From: Girardinichthys multiradiatus
Taxonomy: Eukaryota; Chordata; Actinopteri; Cyprinodontiformes; Goodeidae
Assembly: GCF_021462225.1 (NCBI RefSeq)
Contig: NC_061794.1
Location: 47,943,414 to 48,007,413, forward strand
Length of the DNA stretch: 64,000 nt
Reading direction: 5' to 3'
Position 1 is the first letter of the stretch. The number at the start of each line of letters is the position of its first letter. Positions 1 through 11,300 of the stretch are shown here, piece by piece. The position numbers and the translations under genes are program-made. The notes under the pieces are model-generated. The model had not been told where the DNA came from, did no database searches, and worked only from the letters and a program-made list of their open reading frames with translations.

Positions 1-1510
1 TCTATTTTTATGTCCTTAGTTAGGGTCCAAATAGACTCATGGGTAAGAAAAGATATGATAAATATTTCTGAGGTCCTGTATAGAATAGGGATAGGTCTCA
101 GCTCTGAAAATGAAATAAAGGAATTTTTAATAACATTTAAATGTTTCTGTAAATAAATAATATGGAAAATCCCTGTTTTCCTGGCTTGACTTTCCTGCTG
201 TGAAATGTATTTGAAGTCACTGATAAACACCAGAGACTAACAGTTAATTCTTAAACTTTATTCAGATGCAATGCTGAATTTCAACAGAATCCAGACTCAC
301 AGTAAACAGTTAAACTGCACAGTTTATTGAAGTTCCAGTACAAGAGCTCTGGTGTACTTTCCATGAAACTTCTCCAAACATCTTGTAGTCATAAGTGGTC
401 ACAAACATCGAGGTTCAGCATCACAGTAAGTGAGGTAAATGGAAATCACAAACCCAAGAACAAAAAGCCGTAGACGGCCGCGCCAGAGAAGTCACACAAC
501 CCACCATGTCTCATCAACATCAGACCTCCTTCCTGATGACAAGCAGGTGGACTGAGCGTGAGAAATTTCAGTGCATCTGCGCAGTCTGGTGAAGATTCTG
601 GAGTGGACCAGCACCAGACTTCTGATTACTGTCCTAAACTAAGATCCAAAAACAGAAAAAACAAGGAACATGAACCTTATTTGAATTGTTTCGACTTTAA
701 AAGAAGGATGCAGTTACTATACCACCAAGTAAACTATAGAAATATTTTTTAAAAACCTTTAGTTGATGTTGGTGTTTTGGGTTTTTCTCAGAAGAGGTGT
801 TGAATGATGAGTCTTCCTGACTAACTACTAGTTCCTAATAAACCTGTAATAATGCCAGTCATCACGAGTCTGTTAAGAATTTGGGAATCCTTCATCCCAA
901 GAGTTTCCCAGTGGAACATTCCCCAAATCATCCGACTGCTTCCACTGGCTTGCCTTCTTCCCATTCTTGTGCCTGTCTTCTCCAGGTAGGAGACACACAA
1001 AGATCTTAACCTTCTATGTTAGCAGCAGGTCACCTTCTTAAAAACTCTGCCTTCCTTACCAATGTACATCAATCATCCTCAGTCACTCCCGACTCTCTGG
1101 ATCATCATTTTTCTTATTTGGACCGCTTTTTGTAGATCCATACCAAGCTGGGAACATCCTATGCTGCTGTTGTGGTGATACCTAACTGCTTGTAATTCTT
1201 CAAACTCGAGTCCAGAAAGTATGTTTGGTGCACAGTCCTGCTAATTACCGTATTAACTTAAACTGTCTTTTGTCATGATGTTACGGCTGATTTATGGATG
1301 TTTGAATAAAAACCTGGTTCATGCACTTGTCATAAAGAAAATTAGCCAAAAAGACAGGTTTTGATTATGCAGCCAATGATTAACAGGGCATGCTGGTTGG
1401 ACATGATTAGAAAGAAAACTTTTAGATAAATGTAAATATAACCAGCCTTAAAGAAGCAGATGTTTTAGATCCTATTCGAGCCCGGCTGGCTGTACCCCAG
1501 CATTTCTTTA
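1..1510. other. AT-rich non-coding stretch, no gene seen
   Basis: I see no exon-like open frame with splice signals, no RNA gene and no recognisable transposon here. The longest open frame (558-752) is short, of ordinary composition and matches no family I know. The segment 240-470 resembles a 3' untranslated or degenerate repeat sequence, but nothing decides this. Confidence 0.5.
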
Positions 1511-1873
1511 AACTAAGCTAAGCTAAGCTAAACTAAGCTAAACTAAGCTAAGCTAAGCTAAGCTAAACTAAACTAAACTAAGCTAAGCTAAGCTAAGCTA
1601 AGCTAAACTAAACTAAACTAAGCTAAGCTAAGCTAAACTAAGCTAAGCTAAGCTAAGCTAAGCTAAGCTAAGCTAAGCTAAGCTAAACTAAAATAAGCTA
1701 AACTAAGCTAAGCTAAACTAAGCTAAGCTAAGCTAAGCTAAGCTAAGCTAAGCTAAACTAAGCTAAACTAAGCTAAGCTAAGCTAAGCTAAGCTAAACTA
1801 AGCTAAGCTAAACTAAGCTAAGCTAAACTAAGCTAAGCTAAGCTAAGCTAAGCTAAACTAAGCTAAGCTAAGC
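1511..1873. repeat. AAGCT/AAACT pentanucleotide microsatellite array
   Basis: About 73 tandem pentamers. The main unit is AAGCT (read as CTAAG), with AAACT as the single recurrent variant, scattered singly and in short runs. AGCT is itself palindromic, so the AAGCT unit reads almost the same on both strands. One AAATA interruption lies near 1690. The array starts and stops sharply in unrelated sequence. Confidence 0.95.
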
Positions 1874-2944
1874 AGAACATGCACATGGGTGAAGTTGGCA
1901 CTATCTGAACTTAAACAAACAATCACGTTTATATAACAAAATGAATAATTTCCCTTTTCAGACTCTTTGGTGTAGAAGGAGTTTGGGTTCCATTTACTTG
2001 AGAAAATGGACCTCATGTTCTGGGAATTGTCAAACCCAGCTTAACCGGGATGTAGTTTGTTGGTGACCATGTTAACTAGCATGCTATTAGCAATGCAAGC
2101 TTGTAATGAATTTTGCTCAGTAGAAGTTAGATGGCACGTGTGACATATTAAATTGTTATCACTACTACTGATAGAAGTCCAAATAAACATGTAATTTTTG
2201 CAGCCATCAAAGGTTTTTACATGCCAGGCCGCTATATTGGATTTTGAGATGGGAAAACACAGTTTTAGGTAGGTAGTAGATGTGATGGAATCACAAACGG
2301 TCTGTGAGATCAAATCAAAGCTGGCCTGTGGATTTAAGGCAAAAACACGCCAGGATCACCGCAGGGGGCTGCGCCACTCACATTTTTTCTTTCCAACTAA
2401 CAGACATTGGACAGGTTGCAGTGAAGTGAGCTGAGATCAAAAAGATCAGTGGATGTCAGGCAAAGTCAGTTTCTACAGTGATGGTGATGCTTCAAATAGA
2501 CCCCAACTGATAAGGCGATGCGCCACTGATGTGTTTATCCTTTTAAACTGGAGTTGCCTGACACACAAAGAGCAGTACGCACTGTATGCATACTGCTCTT
2601 TACTTCTGCCTCTGGGATTTCTCAACCCCCGAGGCAGCTTGGAGAGGTTCGCACTTTTGTGGCTTTATGATGGAGCTGCCTTGAGAAAGAATCTTTTGTT
2701 TTGCCTATCTAGAAGCTTATCTGTGGATAATCATCAGGCTTTCTTGGAGAAACTCCACACAGGTCCAATTGGGCCCCACTGTGACACCTCATGTTGAGGC
2801 TACCACATTTCTTGCGTTTTACTGGTTGTCCATCCCTTCTGTTGTCCTCATTTTCTCCTTCAGAGCCTCACATGGTTCCTTCACTTTTGCTGGTACCTGA
2901 CATAGTTGGATGCAACTATTTCTGTGGTTCACAACATGGTTCTG
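1874..2944. other. non-coding stretch, no gene seen
   Basis: Open frames at 2041-2313 and 2453-2797 are unremarkable, without recognisable domains or flanking splice sites. A small imperfect hairpin (arms GAGCAGTA / TACTGCTC) lies near 2570-2598. Nothing else stands out. Confidence 0.5.
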
Positions 2945-2976
2945 AGTGACATACGTCCCAAAGGACGTATGTCACT
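2945..2976. repeat. 14-bp perfect hairpin next to an AT microsatellite
   Basis: The left arm AGTGACATACGTCC (2945-2958) is followed by a 4-base loop (CAAA) and its exact reverse complement at 2963-2976. No T-run follows and no gene is nearby. It may be the relic of a small inverted-repeat transposon or a replication snap-back. Confidence 0.85.
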
Positions 2977-2999
2977 TCAGTGGGCTCTTGAAATGCTTG

Positions 3000-3001
<2 letters not shown>

Positions 3002-3061
<60 letters not shown>
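3002..3061. repeat. (TA)n microsatellite
   Basis: Uninterrupted alternating T and A over about 60 bases. Such tracts extrude cruciforms and are length-unstable. It makes spurious Ile-Tyr open frames on both strands. Confidence 0.97.
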
Positions 3062-3064
<3 letters not shown>

Positions 3065-5372
3065 GTGCTAATGTGGTTTATGCTAACATCTATATACAGA
3101 CCAGCAGGATGTTGGTAAAAAGCAGAAGGCAAAATAAAGCAGAAAATATATAAAACTAATGTGATTATAAAATATACTCTTACATCATACAGCAATAGTT
3201 CTTCTAGATTGTCTATGTACCAAATTTACACAGTATCTTTGGCTAAACACTACACACAGTTCAGTATCAAACTTTATATTCTCCTTCTTGCATTAGCACA
3301 CACACCAACACACAGATTAAAAAACAAACCCTGACATATATTATTTTTTTTAAACTTTTTGACTCTAAATCTCAGATTTCATGAACTCAGAGTCTTTAAA
3401 ATATGAAAATAAATAGACATTTGCTCATATTTAACAAAATTGCATTGAACAGTTTCATTATGTGACATGTTACATCATAACATTTAACCCTGACAAGAAT
3501 TTCTCCATGTATTCCTCCTACAAACATCTTCCAGAGGTACCTGTAGTCATACAGACCTGCAGCAGCCCTTGTGAGCAGATGAAACAAACATCAGTATTTG
3601 TCATCAGTGTCATCCTTAGTAATGAGAAACATTGAGGTTCTTCTCCTCTCCTGACTGATCCACTCTCAGATCTAAACTACCAGAATGTCATCACTGGATA
3701 AGAGGCTCACTTTGTCATTTAAAGGATAAAAGTGCCACAGTTTAGTTGAATCTGCTGCCGACATCTCATTTTAAACTAAGCAGTGATGAGTGCAGACTTC
3801 TGATTGTGTGCTGTCACCACTTCAGATGCCAACAGACATTTATAAATGTTGGGAAGTGGAACGAACACAAACGGAGCTACAGCCCTGTGTAAAAGTCTTC
3901 ATGCAGTCTTCAGTTCTTTGCTTTTTGCTTTCAGTGAGCTGAGAATATTTTAAACAGGTACATTTAATCAGGCTTTACTGAAAGTCTTTACTCTTCATCC
4001 AAACAAAGTGTTCTCATTAGCAAGCTTTTTGTTTTTTTAATGACTCGCTAAGATAAATAAAATGTGCTCACTGGCCAAAAATCAAAGCACCAAACAGGAT
4101 GATGTCGTAACTTGGTCCGCATGCAGGCCAGAAATGGGCATAACTAGGGTTTGGTTTTCAAGGAATATCACGGCCACCAGAGGGCAGTAGCGTTGACATC
4201 ACAAATGGTAGGATAGCAGGCAGTAACCGCAGCATCCAACAGTCAATTGGAACAGTGATAGAAGGTCAGCTGACTCAGAGGATACCTTGTATATGTTTAG
4301 AGGATATTTGTACTCTATGCTGAGCAGTACAGAATCCTGTGACATCTGGAGATAGGTACTGGACTCTTTCCGGCACCCTAAATGTCATTTTGCACCATTT
4401 CATAATGAAAGGCCTCAGCTAGATAGCAGATTCACCACCCGCAGCATGGACTGCCGTTAAAACCAGAGCAGAGACAGCTTTGTTTGGAGTTTTACTGTAG
4501 CTGAGAGGCATGGCCTGATAACAAGTGGTGTTTTATCATGTTCAGTGATGAACCTCAGGTCATCCCCACATTACCACAGGTAACCATCATGTGTGAGTCA
4601 ATGGTAGTTTAGAAGGAAGTAGACCAAGCCTGACAAACTCTTCAAGAGTCATCCTGGTGTTTGTTTTGCGTCATGGTTCTTAGGGACTTCAAGTCACTTC
4701 TTGTAGAAGTGATTCAGGAGAGCCTAACATCACAGCACTACCTCAGAGACACCCTGTGTCCTCATGTCTTACCCCTCCTCTCGGAGGGAGGCTTCATCGT
4801 GTCTAAAATCCCATCTCTGTTGTCCATCTGGTCTGATTCTAGCAACATGATGGACTGAGATTTCAACACACGCAGCTTCATGTCATTTGGTGCTGAACAT
4901 TTCATGTTCTTGAATATAAGTGTGGTTTATTCATGCTTATCCTTTGCATTTTTGGCATTTTATAGACCCAACAGATAATAGTAGTTGATTAGCTCGGATT
5001 ACTGAATACTACAGGATTGTATCCTTCAACATGTGCAATCATTAACTGAGCAGCATAGTGCTGCAGGAAAAAAGACATATTTTAAATCTGGACTGTATTT
5101 GATGACCACTTGTTCAAAGGTAGACAAATGCAAGTAAAGAAATAAAAAACACTACAATCTTAGAAACTGATGGATCCAATATTTGTTTGGCACTTTTGTT
5201 TTAGAGATTATGATAACCATCATTAGATGTTCAACATAAGATATAATATACAGTATATTGGCTTCTACTAACCTGGTAATTAGCAGATAAATGACAACCT
5301 TTTAACACTGGAAAACCTTGTTAAGCACAGTGCTGTGGAGACATGGGAAATCTCTTGATAATGCCTCTTCTT
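3062..5372. other. non-coding stretch with weak transposon-like traces
   Basis: No gene is seen. The segment at about 4070-4560 contains phrases that resemble eroded Tc1-like transposase DNA (a 'FSDE'-like coding phrase near 4538-4552), but no terminal repeats or sustained frame can be found. The remainder is AT-rich unique sequence. Confidence 0.4.
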
Positions 5373-5410
5373 CTGTCTCAACCAGAGCAGATGTGCTCTG
5401 GTTGAGACAG
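5373..5410. repeat. 17-bp perfect hairpin
   Basis: CTGTCTCAACCAGAGCA (5373-5389), a 4-base loop GATG, then the exact reverse complement (5394-5410). With a G-T wobble allowed, pairing extends about four more bases on each side. It sits in non-coding DNA, 20 kb from any known gene start, and has no associated element. It looks like a recent template-switch (snap-back) event or a tiny foldback insertion. Confidence 0.9.
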
Positions 5411-5791
5411 AGGAAACTAAAAAAAAAAATAAACCAGCAACAGTGATGATTTAGATGTCTGTGGTGAATCAGCCTCCTAGAGGATGTTGAGGCTATTTGA
5501 TCAGAAAGGTACAGAAATCCTCCAAGGTGCAATCATAGTCTCCCAACAGTCCTGTCATTTGGGTGACGTTGGAGAGACAACTGATATTTTATGCCACAAA
5601 CATGTGAGCTGAGCCAGTCTACCTGCAGATGAGATGGAGTCACTTTTCCACCAGGAAACACCACTCCTGTGGTATTTGATGTCAGTCACAGGGGGTTCTG
5701 CTTTGTAAAGATTTGGAGCAGACTTGTGAAGCTCTTGAGAGGCCTTTGACCCACACAAACCAGCAGAAAGTTTCCTCTGCAGTAGGTTTTT

Positions 5792-6699
5792 TATGGGGTA
5801 AGAACCCTGTCAAAAACAACGTGTATATAAAGATGGAAATGTGTGCATATTAGTCAATAGTTGTGCATAAGTAAAATCCAAAAGAGGTTTGTATATTTTC
5901 TCTATAAGAATACAAAATAAAATGTTACAACTTCAAGAAATTACAAACACAAAGTTCAAGTTTACAGTTGTGGTTTATTCTTTATGAATACAATATGCTA
6001 TAACAGTTTATGAATACGATTTATTTTCTATGAGAATATGAATTTACATCAACGACTTAGTGTCACGTGATCTCAGGCTCAGGATATAGTGGGTGGAGTT
6101 ATACAATGATGTACAGTAGGTGGCGCTATGCATCTCTGAATTTGTTGCGAACCGCCAGCAGAAGAGACGAAGAAGAAGCAGCAGCACTAGCGCCAAAAGA
6201 ACGGACCAAGAAACTACGGTACAAAGTCAGGTAATGTTAAAAATGTATATATGTCTTAATGTCGTTAATATATGTTCTTGGTCCGTCATATTGGCGCTAG
6301 TGCTGCTGCTTCTTCTTCTTCTCTTCTTCTGGTGGCGGTTCGCAACAAATTCAGAGGTGCATAGCGCCACCTACTGTACATCATTGTATAGCTCCACCCA
6401 CTATATCCTGAGCCTGAGATCACGTGACACCAAGTCGCTGATATAAATTCATATTCTCATAGAAAATAAATCGTATTCACAAACTGTTATAGCATATTGT
6501 ATTCATAAAGAATAAACCACAACTGTAAACTTGAACTTTGTGTTTGTAATTTCTTGAAGTTGTAACATTTTATTTTGTATTCTTATAGAAAAAATATACA
6601 ATACCTCTTTTGGATTTTACTTATGCAGAACTATTGACTAATATGCACACATTTCCGTCTTTACATACACATTGTTTTTGACAGCGTTCTTACCCCATA
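5792..6699. mobile_element. 908-bp foldback (long inverted repeat) DNA element
   Basis: The left half (5792 to about 6215) is nearly the reverse complement of the right half (about 6275 to 6699), leaving a short central spacer of about 60 bases around 6220-6275. The outer ends read TATGGGGTAAGAAC and its complement. GTTTTT stands immediately outside both ends (5786-5791 and 6700-6705) and is a candidate 6-bp target duplication; a TA duplication just inside it is the alternative reading. There is no transposase, so it must be non-autonomous. Arms of about 420 bp would form a long RNA hairpin if transcribed. The open frame at 6120-6446 runs across the centre and is incidental. Superfamily not determined. 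Confidence 0.85.
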
Positions 6700-6705
6700 G
6701 TTTTT

Positions 6706-7431
6706 CAGGCTGCTCTCACACATTCGTATTTGTTTAAACTCAACTTGGGTTAAATGCTTCTGCAGAGCTGTTGACACATTTTTCCCACTGTTCGCACCTG
6801 AGCTTTGGCCAAGTATTTCAGGTCTGCTTCTAGACCCACTTAAGGTCAGGCCTTCAGGTTCTGATCCACAGTCAGAACAGCATCTCCTTCCATTATGACA
6901 ACATCAGAGATTCAGACTTAAAAGGTTGCAGCAGGAAGGCAGTTTTTCCTGAATTGTGGAAATTATTGCTCAGGTTTGTCTTTCTATGGACCTCTAGAGA
7001 TCAGATGCATGAAGCTTGACCAGATGCAGGTAAAAACTGGCAGAGTTGGACTAACACCTGGTATCTACACAGTAAGATATTTGTGAAGCATGTTGTGAGC
7101 TGAGCAGGGTTTTCAGGGGATGGATGTCAACTGAAAAATCTGTGGTGGACAACTAGAAAGTTGTTGCTTGGACTGATATTCTCTAACAGATTTCAATAAA
7201 TCATAATTTCACTTCTTGGCTAATGAACTTTTTCTGGATTATCCTTGAATCCAGGTATACTAAGCTGGATGTTTTAGATTGGGTCATAGTTTAATTGAGT
7301 TGTTCAGAAACAGTGTGAATTCTTCTCTGTTTGTTGGGGATCATTGTTCTGGAGGACATCAGTAGAACTCTTAATAAATCTGGACCTTTGTGAGGTTTCA
7401 CTCTGAGCTAACAGGCGGTACCTGTTTTGGA
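6706..7431. other. 3' flank of gene 1
   Basis: Lies downstream of the gene 1 stop codon on the minus strand, so it should include its 3' untranslated region. No other gene is seen. Confidence 0.5.
7290..7295 (-). promoter_or_regulatory. candidate poly(A) signal of gene 1 (ATTAAA)
   Basis: TTTAAT on the plus strand is ATTAAA on the minus strand, about 137 bases past the stop codon at 7432-7434. ATTAAA is the commonest variant of the AATAAA signal. No AATAAA on the minus strand was noticed closer to the stop. Motif match only. Confidence 0.35.
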
Positions 7432-8369
7432 TCAGACTGTGGTGACTGACAGCAGCGGACTGGGACACAGCTGACTGTCGCTCTCCACTCGGGTCCCGTG
7501 CGTCAGCAGTTCCTCCACCGTAGTCCAATCATCGAGCAGCTTGCTGTTCCTCAGCCGGTTCTGCTTCAGGTGGCTCAGCTCCAGCACCATCTGAGATGAC
7601 GCCACCCCCTGGCATCCACCCAAATGCTCCTCCACCCCGCCTCTTCTCTCTCTGTGTTGCCGTGACAACGCCATGTGACGTCTCCTTTCTGTCCGACTCC
7701 AGTATCTGCCCGCCCACCGACCGTCCTCCCATTCGTCCTCGCCCTCTTTCGACCCGTCCCCTCGCATCTCTTCATCTGTTGTGACCTCACTGCGCTCCCT
7801 GGCCAATCGGTAAGCTCTGGCTCTGAGAAGCTGATTCCTAACTGACTTCTGATTGGATAGCCTGGAGCGGGGAGATGTTGGAGATCGAGGGCTACGTTCT
7901 GGTGCTCCCAGTGTACTGTAAAAAGGACTGCAGGAACTTTTAGGTTTTTCCATGAGACTCCCTAGAGTCTGAAAGCCCCGCCAGTCTGAGACTCCACTGA
8001 CTCCACTGGAGGCAGATCCAGGACTTTTAGAGAGGGAGTCCTCCTCCCTGCTCCGGTTCAAGCCTTGATGATTGATCAGACTTACTCTGTCTAGGCTGAC
8101 GTGACCAGTGGGATGACAGTTACTGGGATAACTGGCCCTGCTCCTTGGTCTCATTGTGTCACTGCTTGGACCTGGATGGTTGTTCTGGTGAGTGTTTCTC
8201 AGAGCATTTGGATCCGTCATATTGGGATGACTTGCCCTGCGGCGTCCTTGTCCTTCACTCAGATCTGTTATTGTTCGACTCCTCCCTGGAGCCTCCATCT
8301 TTCCAATTCCACCCTGCTGTTGCTGCTCCAACCACAGCGCCCTCCGCTGGCAGGGCTCAGTGCGACTAC
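7432..8369 (-). CDS. gene 1, exon 6 (terminal coding exon)
   Basis: The acceptor is TGTGCAG before GTAGTC; the split Gly codon (G/GT) is completed from exon 5. The exon codes about 312 residues, rich in Arg, Ser and Gln (WLEQQQQGG near its start, a Ser/Pro-rich middle, a basic RARAYRLARER helix-like segment, an acidic EGEDEWEDGRW patch) and ends DDWTTVEELLTHGTR then LLSVTTV and TGA. The last conserved-looking 35 residues probably form the functional tail. The -4 to 0 residues fit the class I PDZ ligand pattern (S/T-X-V). Confidence 0.88.
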
Positions 8370-11300
8370 CTGCACACAACAAACAACCAAGGCTCAATCC
8401 TTAAACTTTGTTTGGTGATTGGTGCTAGTTAGTATGTGTTTAGCTAAAGTTGAACAAAGCCAGTAGTGAAAGGTCTTGCAAAGCAAAAAGCTCAGAGGCA
8501 GGAATTCAGGTTCTCGAGGGTTGCTGTCCTGCATGTTTTAAATGTGTCCCTGCTCCAAACATTTGATTCAATGGCCAAATTTTCGCTTCAGTCTGTCACC
8601 AGGCTCTACAGGAGCTTCCTCGTTACCTGCTAACAGGAACACACTGAGGACCAACCTTCAAAGACCCAAAATTGTCCACTCTGGTTATAGACCTTTATGC
8701 ATTCATTTTTTCAGCTTTACTTACCGATAGAGGGTGATGGGGGCGTGTGGTGGCGAGGTAAAGTGGGACTTCTCTCAGCTCTGTGGAAGTGAACCATTGT
8801 GGTCGTGCTGTTTCCCACAGAGCACCGGGATGCCTGAGGTGTTCCAGAGTGGGTCATTGGGGTCGTCTCAGGGATGGACTCCAAATCCCAGCGTCCTCTC
8901 TGCTCCCTAGGGGAGTGGCCTGAGCGGAAGTGGTGAGCTTGTCGGTGAATGTGGCTGCTTGGAATCTTGTGTAGCCGTCTGTGCTCCCCCGTGCTGACGC
9001 TGTGGAAGCCGGAGTCACTGGGTTCAGACGAGATCAGCGACTCCGAGGACGAGGAGGAACCTTGGGAGGAAGGGGTGTGACCCGGCAGCGATGACATGGC
9101 ATCTGTCTCAGCTTCCGAGAGTGCCACCCTGTGGTGTGGGCTGTCGGGCCCACATCCTAACCCACTGTCGAGCTCACTGAGGGGTAGGTAGCTGAGAGGA
9201 CGGTCAGGCCTCCAGGGAGGACGATAGTCGGACTAAAAAGACAATAAAAGTGGTTTGAGTTGGGGATGGAGATAATCAAAATGTCAAAGCTTTCTCTATG
9301 AATTAAAGCTGCAATGTTGTGTATCTTTTAAGGATTGTGCAGTTTGCAAACCAACAGATTATCATCATCTAATGAACTACAGCTTCTAACTGTTGACCAA
9401 TGATGAACGCACACATGTTGGTTTGGTTCCGCTGACTTTGGTGTTTCTCCAACAAGGAAACTATGTTGACCCAGTTTGAGAATGAGAGGTCACCTAGGTT
9501 ACAGAACTAGCACAAAACATGGATCTCCTGTACCTGTCTGGGAAAATTCTTAGGCTTTCCTTCTTCTAAGCTGTAGCAGCCAATCAGACAACTCTCTGAG
9601 TTCGGCTGGTAGGGCAGCATCTCTGGACCCTGCAAGAGAAACCCAGGTCAGAATGGCAGAACAGAACATTATACCCAGATTAAACTGAGAGCAATAAATA
9701 AAAATACAATCACCTGGTAGTCCAATCTGTCCAGGTGGTCCAAGCTGTAGGAGACACTGGGCAAGTAGTTGTTACCTGGATGCAGGTCATTCGATGCTGT
9801 GGGGAGGTAGCCATTGGGCAGATAGACATCAGGTGACATCATCATGTGGCTGTTGGCAGGGTATGGGTCAGGTGACACAGCCATGTGCCCATAGTAGCTC
9901 CTGTATAAAAGAAAGGCCGGCTACTTCAGGCATAAAGAGCCAGGCAGGATGAGTTATGAATGGAAAAACCTGTAATCTGAGCTTGTTCTGCACAGACAGC
10001 TATCTCACCAGAACCATTCATATTTATGAGTGGACCACAGGACTCAGTACACGGAGCTCTGTATTTCTGTGTGCCAGAAGTTACATTTATCAGTCATCAT
10101 ATCCTCATATTTCATCTCATCACTGCAGTCTGTTCACATTATATTGTGTATATGTGTACAATGTATATTGTACACATATATGTATATTGTACACATATGT
10201 GTATATTGTACACATATGTGTACAATATACACATATATATTGTACACATATGTGTATATTGTACACATATATGTATATTGTACACATATATGTATATTGT
10301 ACACATATGTGTATATTGTACACATATGTGTACAATATACACATATATATTGTACACATATGTGTATATTGTACACATATATGTATATTGTACACATATG
10401 TGTACAATATACACATATATATTGTACACATATGTGTATATTGTACACATATATGTATATTGTACACATATATGTATATTGTACACATATGTGTATATTG
10501 TACACATATATGTATATTGTACACATATGTGTACAATATACACATATATATTGTACACATATGTGTATATTGTACACATATATGTATATTGTACACATAT
10601 ATGTATATTGTACACATATGTGTATATTGTACACATATATGTATATTGTACACATATGTGTACAATATACACATATATATTGTACACATATGTGTATATT
10701 GTACACATATATGTATATTGTACACATATATGTATATTGTACACATATATGTATATTGTACACATATATGTATATTGTACACATATGTGTACAATATACA
10801 CATATATATTGTACACATATGTGTATATTGTACACATATGTGTACAATATACATATATGTGTATATTGTACACATATATGTATATTGTACACATATGTGT
10901 ATATTGTACACATATGTGTATATTGTACACATATATGTATATTGTACACATATATGTATATTGTACACATATGTGTATATTGTACACATATATGTATATT
11001 GTACACATATGTGTACAATATACACATATATATTGTACACATATGTGTATATTGTACACATATGTGTACAATATACACATATATATTGTACACATATGTG
11101 TATATTGTACACATATATGTATATTGTACACATATGTGTACAATATACACATATATATTGTACACATATGTGTATATTGTACACATATATGTATATTGTA
11201 CACATATATGTATATTGTACACATATGTGTATATTGTACACATATATGTATATTGTACACATATGTGTACAATATACACATATATATTGTACACATATGT

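Noticed and set aside
2453..2797. A 114-codon plus-strand frame
   Set aside because: No domain, no splice context, ordinary composition for chance in a 64 kb window.
7529..7790. Alternative minus-strand frames inside the last exon of gene 1
   Set aside because: They overlap the phase-consistent gene 1 frame and have no splice support.
7432..9900. Naming gene 1 as pdzd4 or pdzrn3/4
   Set aside because: Only the PDZ-ligand tail and general composition suggested it; no PDZ or RING domain is encoded in the exons found, so no symbol is given.
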